A stretch of DNA of 64,000 nucleotides from positions 1 to 64,000 of the forward strand of contig NZ_BCQV01000024.1 in NCBI RefSeq assembly GCF_001552255.1. Direction: 5' to 3'. The DNA comes from Alicyclobacillus shizuokensis NBRC 103103 (GTDB lineage Bacteria; Bacillota; Bacilli; Alicyclobacillales; Alicyclobacillaceae). The translations under genes were made by a program, and so were the position numbers. The notes beneath the pieces were generated by a model. The model saw only the letters and a program-made list of their open reading frames with translations, had not been told where the DNA came from and made no database searches. Shown here piece by piece: positions 51,679-59,798 of the stretch. The first letter of the stretch is position 1, and every line of letters begins with the position of its first letter.

Positions 51679-51744
51679 CTGGGCAGATGTGCATCAGTGG
51701 TCCTGCCCTCTGTGTGGGAAAATATTCCATAGAATGAGGAGACG

Positions 51745-53412
51745 ATGCGGATGGAGTCGACAGCCCTGTTGTCGGTGCTGGATACACCGCTGCTGTGGGT
51801 GACGCAGGAACGCGTGGCATGGGCCAATCCGGCCGCCAACGCCCTATTCGCGTCCGCGCCTACAGGGCGGCCCTGGCAAGAAATCACGCAGAACCTTCCG
51901 GACGGCTACACATATCGGCTGCATCCGCTGACGGCGACTACGCAGGCTGGCATGCTGATGGAGTGCATCCCAAAAGCCAGCGACGAACTCTGGCGCGAAG
52001 TTCAGCGCCTGGCCGCGGAAAACCGGGAATTGGAACAGATTCTTGATTCTTGCCTGGACGAGGTATTCGTCACCGATGCCGACGGACGAACGGTTCGCGT
52101 GAACGAGGCGGCCGCGCAGATGTACGGCATGACCCGGGAAGAACTGATTGGCCAATCGGTTTACGAGCTCGAGCAGGCTGGGGTCTTCTACCCGTCTGTC
52201 ACCTCGATGGTACTGCGCGAGAAAAAGCGGGTATCGGTACTTCAGACCACCCGATCCGGGAGACGGTTGATGGCCTCGGCCAATCCGGTCTTCGACGCAG
52301 ACGGAAATATTGTTCAGGTAGTGACGAGCGCCAAAGACGTGACCGAGTTAGACCTGCCCCCGCTGATACCGCACACCGCCCAGCGGGCAGACGCAGAGGG
52401 CGCAGCATTTGGGCCCACAATCACTCTGGTGGCCGAGAGCCCGCGCATGCAATCCGTGTTGAAAACCGCCACTCGTGCGGCCGCCACCGACGTGACGGTG
52501 CTGATACTGGGAGAAACAGGCGTCGGCAAAAATCGCTTGGCCGAGTACATTCACGCCCACAGCCGACGCAACGGTCAACCGTTTGTGCGTGTCGACTGCG
52601 CGTCCATTCCCGAGAACCTGTTGGAAAGTGAATTGTTTGGCTACGAGCCGGGGGCCTTCACGGGCGCCGGCCGGCGTGGCAAACCGGGGTTGGTCGAGAT
52701 GGCGGACGGGGGCACACTGTTTCTGGACGAGATTGCCGAGCTGCCGCCCACCGTACAATCCAAGTTGTTGCAGTTTGTACAGGAACAGAGCTTCACCCGT
52801 GTCGGTGGTGTGCGTCCAACCCGGGTCAATACCCGGATTGTCGCCGCGACCAACCGCGACCTCAGGAGCATGGTTTACCAGGGAACGTTTCGTGCTGACT
52901 TGTATTACCGGCTGAGCGTGCTGCCGATTGCGATACCGCCACTGCGTGAACGTCGTGAGGACGCGTCGCGGCTGTTCCGCGAAGCCGTGGACAGATACGC
53001 CCGCCGCTTCGGCACGTCGCCCAGGACGGTGACTCGGGAAACGTTGCGCTGTATCGAATCCTTGCCATGGCCGGGCAACATCCGCCAGCTGGAGAACGTC
53101 GCACAACGAGTCGTCCTGTTGTCGGACATAGCCGTCATCACGCCACACGTGGTGCGCCAGGCCATGGAAGAACCGACATGGGAGACCGACGCCCAGTGGG
53201 AGATTCCGCATCCTCCGGTTTCAGCCGTCAGGCAGCCTGCGCAACTCCCAACGGGCCAAACCCTCAAGGAACTGCTGGAAGAATACGAACGACACATTTT
53301 GGCGCAGGCGGCAACGTCCCATGCTTCCACCTACGCGATGGCCAAGGCGCTGGGCATCAGCCAATCCAGCGTCGTGCGCAAGCTGAGGCGATATGGAATC
53401 GGGGGAAGGTGA
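51745..53412 (+). CDS. Sigma-54-dependent transcriptional activator with PAS sensor
   Basis: This is a 555-residue enhancer-binding protein. A first small domain (residues 1-75) and a PAS domain (about 90-200, LDEVFVTDADGRTVRVNEAAAQMYG) are followed by the AAA+ domain. That domain has Walker A GETGVGKN, the sigma-54 contact loop GAFTGA in ELFGYEPGAFTGAG, Walker B GGTLFLDEI and the arginine region RFRADLYYRLSVLPI-like. The C-terminus is a TyrR/Fis-type helix-turn-helix (AMAKALGISQSSVVRKLRRYG). Walker A ends in N where E is commoner. It should activate the gabT operon at the -24/-12 promoter, perhaps on sensing an amino-acid intermediate, like RocR in Bacillus. Confidence 0.94.
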   Translation: MRMESTALLSVLDTPLLWVTQERVAWANPAANALFASAPTGRPWQEITQNLPDGYTYRLHPLTATTQAGMLMECIPKASDELWREVQRLAAENRELEQILDSCLDEVFVTDADGRTVRVNEAAAQMYGMTREELIGQSVYELEQAGVFYPSVTSMVLREKKRVSVLQTTRSGRRLMASANPVFDADGNIVQVVTSAKDVTELDLPPLIPHTAQRADAEGAAFGPTITLVAESPRMQSVLKTATRAAATDVTVLILGETGVGKNRLAEYIHAHSRRNGQPFVRVDCASIPENLLESELFGYEPGAFTGAGRRGKPGLVEMADGGTLFLDEIAELPPTVQSKLLQFVQEQSFTRVGGVRPTRVNTRIVAATNRDLRSMVYQGTFRADLYYRLSVLPIAIPPLRERREDASRLFREAVDRYARRFGTSPRTVTRETLRCIESLPWPGNIRQLENVAQRVVLLSDIAVITPHVVRQAMEEPTWETDAQWEIPHPPVSAVRQPAQLPTGQTLKELLEEYERHILAQAATSHASTYAMAKALGISQSSVVRKLRRYGIGGR

Positions 53413-53482
53413 CTAGCCAGTGAACGGGCTGCAGCTGCACGAATCATATCATAAACGCTATACTACGACGATACTGACCGTC

Positions 53483-53547
53483 GCGAATCCGTGCGCCGTG
53501 TCGTGTTGTACTTTGCAAATTTATGTGGGGCAGGGTGGCGGATTCGC
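53483..53547. repeat. Long-loop inverted repeat between convergent genes
   Basis: GCGAATCCG (53483-53491) and CGGATTCGC (53539-53547) are perfect 9-base arms around a 47-base loop, in the gap between the sigma-54 activator and the catechol dioxygenase gene. It may be a shared terminator. No transposase is near. Confidence 0.35.
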
Positions 53548-53615
53548 AACATGCCGTCACCGCAGGCCATCGAAACGAAGCACAATGGCATTTACCCCAC
53601 CCCGAAAACAGCTTG

Positions 53616-54542
53616 TCAGGTCGTGACACCGGTGAAACCTTCGAGCCACTCCTGGCGGTGGTTGAAATAGAAGATGCCGCGCGCCAACTGATCCACCGTC
53701 CACTTCACCACAGGCATATCGGGATAGGCAATATATCCTCCGGTAAACACTTCGTTGCGATTCCCTGACGGATCGAAATAATAGATTGTCTGACCGCGCG
53801 TGATACCGTGACGCTCAATTCCAACGTCAATCGGCACATCATGCTTGGAAAATATATCTCCAGCTTTGCGCAACTCGTTGAATTCATCCAACCAGAACGC
53901 AAAGTGGTGAAGGCCTTCGTCTCTGCCTGGGATGACCGCGATATCATGGGGCGTGTTGCTCCTGAACAACCATGCTGACATGGGGGTATCCGAACGCTCG
54001 TTCTCAACCACCTTTTCACTCATATAGAAATTCAGTGATTTCATAAGAAATTCGATTGTCTCGTGCGGTCTCTCTGCTGTAATGAGCAAGTGGTCTATCC
54101 GAGGAACCCCGACACCTATGAGACCTTCAGGCGCCGGTACGGGATTAATCTGCGGAATGGCTTTACCTACATAGTCCATGTCGACAAACAATTCCATAAT
54201 ATGGCCCGACGGCAACCGAAACCGAATTCCCTCACCCACCTTGAAATTTTCGTTTTTGGATACACGGGTTACTATAGCGCCATGCTGATGAACTTGTTTT
54301 TCCAATCTCTCGAGGTCTTCATACGTGTGAACCTTGAATGCCATTTTGACCAGACCGGCCCGATCAGACTGACGAAGCACGATGGAATGGTGGTCGTACT
54401 CGTCCCAACCTTTCAGATAGACTGTGTCTTCAGTCCGGCTAGTCTCTTGCAACCCCATCACGTCGACATAGTGTTGGCTCGCCGCCTCTAAATCCGTTAC
54501 GCGAACGTCAACGAAACCCAAGCGCATGATTCCTTCTCCCAT
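53616..54542 (-). CDS. dmpB: Catechol 2,3-dioxygenase (DmpB/XylE type)
   Basis: This 308-residue type I extradiol dioxygenase has iron ligands in RIDHLLIT (His), LHHFAFWLD (His) and NRNEVF (Glu). ERHGITRGQTIYYFDPSGNRNE and WTVDQLARGIFYF are near-identical in pattern to DmpB of the Pseudomonas phenol pathway. It converts catechol to 2-hydroxymuconate semialdehyde. I place the start at ATG 54542, eight bases after AAGGAGG that overlaps the ferredoxin stop codon. Other ATGs are close by. It is the last gene of the phenol operon. Confidence 0.95.
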   Translation of the reverse strand: MGEGIMRLGFVDVRVTDLEAASQHYVDVMGLQETSRTEDTVYLKGWDEYDHHSIVLRQSDRAGLVKMAFKVHTYEDLERLEKQVHQHGAIVTRVSKNENFKVGEGIRFRLPSGHIMELFVDMDYVGKAIPQINPVPAPEGLIGVGVPRIDHLLITAERPHETIEFLMKSLNFYMSEKVVENERSDTPMSAWLFRSNTPHDIAVIPGRDEGLHHFAFWLDEFNELRKAGDIFSKHDVPIDVGIERHGITRGQTIYYFDPSGNRNEVFTGGYIAYPDMPVVKWTVDQLARGIFYFNHRQEWLEGFTGVTT

Positions 54543-54556
54543 CTGCATTTCCTCCT

Positions 54557-54934
54557 TCATTTTTCTCTACATGTAGAGTTGCCCACATGTTTTCGCCGCA
54601 GCATAACCAACCTTTCAAGGCGACTTGTCATGTATATGGAGACATGAGTTTTGAGCAACGACTTGCACGCTAGAATGTATCCTTGTGCCTTTTCATCATC
54701 CGGAAGAGCAGCTCGAGAATAAACCGCGCTGTGATCCACGTCTCCAAAGAGCAGACGCATCTTACATGAGGCACATCCTCCCCGCCGACAACCGAAAAAC
54801 AAGGGATGGCCTTCCCTGCCATAAAATTGGCGCATGAGTGCCTGCAGAAGGGTTTCACCCGGAAGCCCCCTCACCTCTTTTCCGTAGGGTTCAACATGGA
54901 CCAAAAATCCATCGTCACTGCTATTAAGTTCCAT
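54557..54934 (-). CDS. dmpQ: Plant-type [2Fe-2S] ferredoxin (XylT/DmpQ-like)
   Basis: This 125-residue ferredoxin has the plant-type cluster ligands C-x4-C-x2-C in GCRRGGCASC and a later cysteine in YILACKS. In meta-cleavage operons a ferredoxin of this kind (XylT, DmpQ) re-reduces the oxidised iron of catechol 2,3-dioxygenase. Its position right before the dioxygenase, with stop codon next to that gene's Shine-Dalgarno box, supports this role. The C-terminal 25 residues beyond the ferredoxin fold are basic. A perfect palindrome is embedded in the last codons. Confidence 0.88.
   Translation of the reverse strand: MELNSSDDGFLVHVEPYGKEVRGLPGETLLQALMRQFYGREGHPLFFGCRRGGCASCKMRLLFGDVDHSAVYSRAALPDDEKAQGYILACKSLLKTHVSIYMTSRLERLVMLRRKHVGNSTCREK
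54565..54578. promoter_or_regulatory. Perfect palindrome CTCTACATGTAGAG
   Basis: This 14-base perfect palindrome lies at the 3' end of the ferredoxin gene, just before the catechol dioxygenase. Ten of its bases (CTCTACATGT) recur upstream of the first monooxygenase gene at the other end of the operon, so it may be an operator of the phenol regulator. Confidence 0.45.
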
Positions 54935-54985
54935 ATCCCCACCCTTTCGCTATGCTCGTCATAAGGTGGTTCAGATACGAAAACA

Positions 54986-55417
54986 TCACAAGTATTCCTG
55001 CTGGATAATTGCCAACGCCGCTTCGCACACGGCTTCGTCCTCAGCTTCAGATCCTCCACTCACCCCAATGGCTCCAATCATCTCTCCGTCAACTTCGATA
55101 GGTGCCCCGCCGCCAAAGATGACCAGGTCCGGCGTATGGGGAATACCCAGTAATAGCCGTGGATTTTCTTTTAGCATGTTGTACCACCGATTTGTCGGCA
55201 TCCGGAAGGCGGCAGCGCTGTACGCCTTCCTCTGGGCAATTCCAATCGACAGCAGTGGTGCCTTATCCATTCTGCGAAACGCCTTAAGATGCCCCGCCTC
55301 GTCAGTAATGGCGATGTTGACCACCACCCCCAATTCCTTTGCCTTTTCTGTGGCACGTTGAATCAGCGCTTCCGCAAAGTCGATGGTTATGCACTTCTCA
55401 ACTTGGTACCTGTCCAC
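54986..55417 (-). CDS. HbpS/GlcG-family (DUF336) protein
   Basis: This 143-residue protein of the HbpS-like/GlcG family has the typical pattern ITIDFAEALIQRATEKAKELG, VNIAITDEAGHLKAFRRMDKAP, GIAQRKAYSAAAF and GGGAPIEVDGEMIGAIGVSGGS. Family members bind haem or small aromatics, and some occur in meta-cleavage gene clusters, but the function there is not settled. The GTG at 55417 is the most suitable start, although the GGGAGG box is 12 bases away. It sits between the ring-fission hydrolase and the ferredoxin. Confidence 0.8.
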   Translation of the reverse strand: MDRYQVEKCITIDFAEALIQRATEKAKELGVVVNIAITDEAGHLKAFRRMDKAPLLSIGIAQRKAYSAAAFRMPTNRWYNMLKENPRLLLGIPHTPDLVIFGGGAPIEVDGEMIGAIGVSGGSEAEDEAVCEAALAIIQQEYL

Positions 55418-55504
55418 TAATACATTCCGCCTCCCTGTATGAAACCTCTTTCCCACCGAGACACCACTTATCGTGAAGGTACGTCCATAGTGAACATCAA
55501 GTAA

Positions 55505-56362
55505 TCAAATATTCATTCTCTCACGACCATCACTTCCCAGAAGAAAATCCGAAACCAGCACGCAGAATCCATCTTTGCGCTCAATTTGCGTCCAATGACC
55601 ACACTGACCAAACACATGTAGCTCCGCTCTCGGCAAAAGCGTGAACAAACGATACGCATTCTCCAGTGGAATGACCTCATCTTCCCGTCCGTGAATAATC
55701 AAGGTCGCATTCTCGATCTTCCGAATATCATCATCTGGCGTAACCATGTCCCGTAACCGTTCCTCCAGGGGTTCACCAAACATTCGTTCGTACGCAGTGC
55801 GAGCCTCCGGATGCAGACTGTCTTGGTAGCGCATTTCCGCCAATCCAGGCGTGAGGTACTCCTTGTTGTAAGTGAAAATGTCCAGAAGTCGTTCCATTTC
55901 CTGCAGGTCCCGCGCCCTGTATCCCCAGACTGCTCGCAAGCCTTCCGTCATTTCAAACGGAACTCCCACCGACCCCATTAAAACCAATCTGCGACAGAGT
56001 TCTGGGTGCTCCGTTGCCAGGCGCAACGTCAGTGCCCCACCCATTGAATTGCCAATGAGATGCACCGGTTCACTCGTGACAGCGCGGACGAAGTCGTAGA
56101 TATGCCGGACCCACACATCCATGCCATACGAAATCCCCACAGGTCTTTGCGTTTTGCCAAACCCCACAATGTCTGGCGCATAGACCCGAAAGTGGTTACC
56201 GAAAAAGGGGATAACCCGCCCCCAATTCGCCCAAGCAGAAACTCCGGGTCCCGAGCCGTGAATCATCACCAAAGGAGGTCCATCACCGTGGACGTGATAA
56301 TGAGTCAAAATTCCACCTGCATCGATGTACTCGCCCTGTTCAAGTGCGTCTTCGTCAAGCAT
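55505..56362 (-). CDS. dmpD: 2-hydroxymuconate semialdehyde hydrolase (DmpD/XylF-like)
   Basis: This is a 285-residue alpha/beta hydrolase. The nucleophile serine is in GNSMGG, the oxyanion motif is HGSGPGVSAWANW, the acid is the aspartate in HGREDEVIP and the histidine is in FGQCGHWTQIE. These match the C-C bond hydrolases that split 2-hydroxymuconate semialdehyde (or its alkyl derivatives) to 2-hydroxypentadienoate and an acid. It supplies the hydrolytic branch after catechol 2,3-dioxygenase. The later hydratase, aldolase and acetaldehyde dehydrogenase genes are not in the window. Confidence 0.92.
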   Translation of the reverse strand: MLDEDALEQGEYIDAGGILTHYHVHGDGPPLVMIHGSGPGVSAWANWGRVIPFFGNHFRVYAPDIVGFGKTQRPVGISYGMDVWVRHIYDFVRAVTSEPVHLIGNSMGGALTLRLATEHPELCRRLVLMGSVGVPFEMTEGLRAVWGYRARDLQEMERLLDIFTYNKEYLTPGLAEMRYQDSLHPEARTAYERMFGEPLEERLRDMVTPDDDIRKIENATLIIHGREDEVIPLENAYRLFTLLPRAELHVFGQCGHWTQIERKDGFCVLVSDFLLGSDGRERMNI

Positions 56363-56474
56363 GGCCTACACTCCTCAACCTGGAATCAGGAACGCCGGGT
56401 CTTCATCCACTAGATACATATATTCGAGCGACTTAGATCACAAAAACTCCAGCCCCTGGCACACAGGAACACTC

Positions 56475-57500
56475 TTAAAATTCGTCGTAGAATATATTGG
56501 AGCTTCTCAACCCGCCCTTGTACAAAACCTTTAATGTGGTTTGAATGAGAATTGGCGGGCCACACAGGTATGCGTCCATGCCCAGGAAATCCTCCATGTA
56601 TTTGGCCACCACATCAGCAATGTACCCTTCCTCCCCAGACCACTCATCGAGCGGTTCCTTGTCCGACAAAGCCGGAATGAAGTGGAACCTGTCGTGAGTC
56701 TCCTGCAGATTGGTCCAATAATCGAGCAGATACAGGTCTTTCTTTGTCCGGGCACCATAGAAAAACCAAACATCATCGGTAATCGGCTGGGTGAACAAAT
56801 CCTCGAGCATCGCCTTGATTGGCGCCATCCCCGACCCGCCGGCGACGAACAACAACGGCTTGCTTCTATTCCTTAAGTACATTTTTCCATATGGCCCAGA
56901 TCCTTGGATCGAGTCTCCAGGTTGGAGGTCGCACATGTAATTGGACCCTTTGCCTCCCGGAATCCGCTTGATATGAAACTCCAGAAGCCCGGCATTGGTG
57001 CACGGGGTGGCCATAGAATAGGCCCGCGAATCCTCCATGCCGGGGATGACAAACTCACAAAACTGCCCAGCAGCATAGTCGAAGTTCGGCCTGTCCATCT
57101 GTACCGTCAGTTTGTGAATGTCGTGTGTGTAAGGCGTGTTTTCGACCACCACCCCGTCAAAGTCATGGATGGGATAGTACCTAGCCCCCTCCTCTTCTTC
57201 GAGTTCCTCGACTTCGACGACCATGTCGCTCTCCGGGAGGGTGCTGCACATCAGGACGTATCCTTCGCTGCGCTCAAAGCTCATGAGCGCGAACTCCGAA
57301 ACTCGGTCCATCAACTGATAGTCACCCTCTAACACGCGCGCCTTGCAAGACGAACAGTTGCCGTGGCGACACCCGTACGGTATCGGAAACCCCGAGCGAA
57401 GGACCGCGTCCAAGAGTGTCTGTCCTTCCTTGCAGACCACCTCACGACCGCTGGGCTCCAAGCTAATCCGGTATGTGGTCAACGAGTCAATCGCGTTCAT
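56475..57500 (-). CDS. dmpP: Phenol hydroxylase reductase component (DmpP-like)
   Basis: This 341-residue NADH reductase has an N-terminal plant-type [2Fe-2S] domain (YGCRHGNCSSC and LMCSTLPES), an FAD domain (RAYSMATP) and an NAD domain (VAGGSGMAPIKAML, FYGARTKKDLYL, YLCGPP). It transfers electrons from NADH to the diiron hydroxylase. ATG 57500 follows GGAGGAGG by nine bases and overlaps the end of the regulator gene by 14 bases, so regulator and reductase are translated from the same transcript. In most phenol operons the reductase follows the other hydroxylase genes directly. Here the regulator is in between. Confidence 0.93.
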   Translation of the reverse strand: MNAIDSLTTYRISLEPSGREVVCKEGQTLLDAVLRSGFPIPYGCRHGNCSSCKARVLEGDYQLMDRVSEFALMSFERSEGYVLMCSTLPESDMVVEVEELEEEEGARYYPIHDFDGVVVENTPYTHDIHKLTVQMDRPNFDYAAGQFCEFVIPGMEDSRAYSMATPCTNAGLLEFHIKRIPGGKGSNYMCDLQPGDSIQGSGPYGKMYLRNRSKPLLFVAGGSGMAPIKAMLEDLFTQPITDDVWFFYGARTKKDLYLLDYWTNLQETHDRFHFIPALSDKEPLDEWSGEEGYIADVVAKYMEDFLGMDAYLCGPPILIQTTLKVLYKGGLRSSNIFYDEF

Positions 57501-59439
57501 CCACTGCTTCCTCCTCCGTGAGTTGGGCACTGGCCAAGGATGGGAGCGTCATGTGATGGGTCCCCTGCCCACCTATGCGGGGGTCAAGTGCGGCCAAAGA
57601 TAAGCTGTCATGAATCTGTAACGCCATTTGCACGACAAATCGGTCGTGTCCACGGTTCAAGTCCAGTCCGCATAACTCCTGAATCTTGCCGACTCGGTAG
57701 CGGACACCCGTTTCTGAGACGTACAATTCACTCGCAACGCGCCGAATGTTGCCCGTGTGTTCCAAGTACGTACGCAGGGTCGGCAAAAGCTCCCCACGAT
57801 GTGCCGCATCGTATTGCACCAGCCGCCCGAGCACCGATTCATAAAACCGCATCACATCCGGATGCCCGACACTCTTCACCAACATCAGCACCGTCTGAAA
57901 TCCCTCGAAGATCCCAAATGCATGTCCGCAGGTTGGTGTGCTGTGCCCTTGTGCAAGGACCCAGTCGGCAATCAGTTTCGCGTCTTCGTAGCTGTTGCCG
58001 ATATCGGACATGGAGGATACCATCCGCCCACACCCCACGGACACCGATACAGCCTTGAGCCTGCGACGGATGTGAAGAACGATGGACTGGCACAGTTTTT
58101 CTAAGTCCCAGGGCGGGTTTTGGACTTTCGTGCAGCAAATCAGACCAAGGATGTGACAGCCTTTGCTGAAGAAGTGGAAATCTTGAAACCGATTACGAAT
58201 CAGCTCGAGCACATCGTCCTGCTGCTCCTCAGGTTCTACACGCACGGCCATGACCCGATATGCATCCTCCGGATTGAGGTCCAACATGCGTGCTCGGTAC
58301 GCTATCTCCTGTTCACTGTAGCTGCCTTGCAGGATACCGTCCAGAAAGTCGCCGATCTTCTGTTCACTATCCTTGAGCAACAGCTGCTCATAAAACATCT
58401 GTACAGCGCACACGTTGAGCGCCCGCTCCACAAGGACGTACGCTTCCTCTGCGATTGGGCTGTCCCCCACCAAAACCAGTCGCCCCAACCGTGTGCGATT
58501 TGCGAGGATGACAAACGCGTCAATGCAGACGCCATCCACTTCACACTGAACGTGCGGGCCTACCGGAGACTCTCGGTTGGGAACGGGGTTATCCTGGCGT
58601 TTCCAACTCGTATACGAAAACCGATGAGATGTCTCGTGCCAGGAACTCAATAACAGTTGCCCCCTTCTCCCTTCCAACACGACGCTGCGCTGCATGACCT
58701 CTTGAATGACCTGTACAATAATGGAGAGGTTCTTCCCCTCAAACACTAATTCACTCAGCCGCCTATGGAGGTTCAGCGATTGAATCAGCGTCTGGTTCAG
58801 GTGATGTAGCCTGCGATAGGCTAAATCCAGTTCAGTGGCCAGCGACTCCGCCTCAAAATAACGGAACATCTGGCGTTCTTGCTCACTGCAATTCGCTAAT
58901 GACTTGGCCACATATACACACTGGGAGTCCCCTTTTCCTCGACACTTAGACTCCGTAACCAGGACTGGCTCGCCAAAGATTTCCGATAGGTAACCGCTTG
59001 CATAGCCGAGCAGTGTGTAACAGACCGGCTCGTCACTCATGCCAAAGTGCCGCACATGTTCGTCCACTTCATACGAGTTGCGCCACTCTCCGGTGAAGTA
59101 CAACGTATGGCTGTCTTTATCGACATGGAGTTCCCACGGCTCGACGGTGACAGTCCCCTCCAGTGTGTGGAGAGTGGGGCCGGCCAGGTACAGTTCCCTC
59201 TCAGAATCCCAGGAAAACATGGTCTGAATCGATTGGGCGTCATGTTGCCCGCACGCCCATCCGTAGCGCATCAAAAACCCTTTGGCCCGCTCCATGCCGA
59301 GCGTACTGGCCAAGTCTCTGCGTAAAATCCCCAACGCCTCCACCGAAATGAGTGTCATCCGTTTATCATTGAATCGTATCGTCCCATTCCGCCGGTCAAT
59401 ATCCATGAGTCGCTCCAACAGCAGTTCCCTGGCCTTCAC
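57487..59439 (-). CDS. Aromatic-responsive regulator: XylR/DmpR-type sensor fused to PucR-type output
   Basis: This is a 650-residue regulator with a mixed architecture. Residues about 15-180 match the sensory half of DmpR/XylR: the activator-of-aromatic-catabolism domain (RDLASTLGMERAKGFLMRYGWACG) and the V4R domain with zinc-type cysteines C140, C166 and C174 (CYTLLGYASGYLSEIFG, CRGKGDSQC). DmpR and XylR continue with an AAA+ sigma-54 ATPase. Here there is none. Instead a GAF-like/helical middle (about 210-370) is followed by a CdaR/GGDEF-like domain and a PucR-type helix-turn-helix (TLRTYLEHTGNIRRVASELYVSETGVRYRVGKIQ, key residues about 555-590). The GTG start follows GGGAGGGG. It should sense phenols and activate ordinary sigma-A transcription. 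It is embedded between the fourth hydroxylase gene and the reductase gene. Confidence 0.88.
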   Translation of the reverse strand: MKARELLLERLMDIDRRNGTIRFNDKRMTLISVEALGILRRDLASTLGMERAKGFLMRYGWACGQHDAQSIQTMFSWDSERELYLAGPTLHTLEGTVTVEPWELHVDKDSHTLYFTGEWRNSYEVDEHVRHFGMSDEPVCYTLLGYASGYLSEIFGEPVLVTESKCRGKGDSQCVYVAKSLANCSEQERQMFRYFEAESLATELDLAYRRLHHLNQTLIQSLNLHRRLSELVFEGKNLSIIVQVIQEVMQRSVVLEGRRGQLLLSSWHETSHRFSYTSWKRQDNPVPNRESPVGPHVQCEVDGVCIDAFVILANRTRLGRLVLVGDSPIAEEAYVLVERALNVCAVQMFYEQLLLKDSEQKIGDFLDGILQGSYSEQEIAYRARMLDLNPEDAYRVMAVRVEPEEQQDDVLELIRNRFQDFHFFSKGCHILGLICCTKVQNPPWDLEKLCQSIVLHIRRRLKAVSVSVGCGRMVSSMSDIGNSYEDAKLIADWVLAQGHSTPTCGHAFGIFEGFQTVLMLVKSVGHPDVMRFYESVLGRLVQYDAAHRGELLPTLRTYLEHTGNIRRVASELYVSETGVRYRVGKIQELCGLDLNRGHDRFVVQMALQIHDSLSLAALDPRIGGQGTHHMTLPSLASAQLTEEEAVDERD

Positions 59440-59540
59440 CGAGACCCCTCCCTCTACGTGAGTCTGGTGATCTCTCGACGCCTTCGGAGACGATGTGCTA
59501 GGAATGTGAACGTCATTGGCATCGATCCGCGGACAGTCCG

Positions 59541-59783
59541 TTAACCCAGTAGGTCGATCGGATCGCCATCACGAAGCCCGTTCTCCTGCAGCGTTTTATC
59601 CAGATGCACGGGTTGTTGACCGGTGGCGTGCAAACGAACCAATTGGTATGTTTTTCCTTCTGGTAACCCCCACATTTGAGTTGCCTTATCCAACAGTTCT
59701 TGGGCCTTCATGTCGGGGTGAGCCGGCACTCCCTGGTGACTCAGAAACCGGTCGTCAGATGGCACTCGCACCCATACCAGCAC
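59541..59783 (-). CDS. Ubiquitin-like small subunit of the monooxygenase (TmoB-like)
   Basis: This 80-residue protein has a ubiquitin-like layout: two N-terminal beta strands (VLVWVRVPSDDRFLSHQG), a helix (MKAQELLDKATQMWG), then TYQLVRLHATGQQPVHLDKTLQENGLRDGDPIDLL. It resembles TmoB, the gamma subunit of toluene-4-monooxygenase, more than the larger DmpO P4 subunit of classical phenol hydroxylases. GTG 59783 follows AGGGGG by eight bases and lies 15 bases after the hydroxylase alpha gene. It probably stabilises the hydroxylase complex. Motif evidence is modest because the protein is short. Confidence 0.72.
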   Translation of the reverse strand: MLVWVRVPSDDRFLSHQGVPAHPDMKAQELLDKATQMWGLPEGKTYQLVRLHATGQQPVHLDKTLQENGLRDGDPIDLLG

Positions 59784-59798
59784 GAACGATGCCCCCTC

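Noticed and set aside
53444-53629. Small minus-strand frame and inverted repeat, considered as an insertion-sequence end
   Set aside because: Only one inverted-repeat pair is present, with no target duplication or transposase. A terminator is at least as likely.
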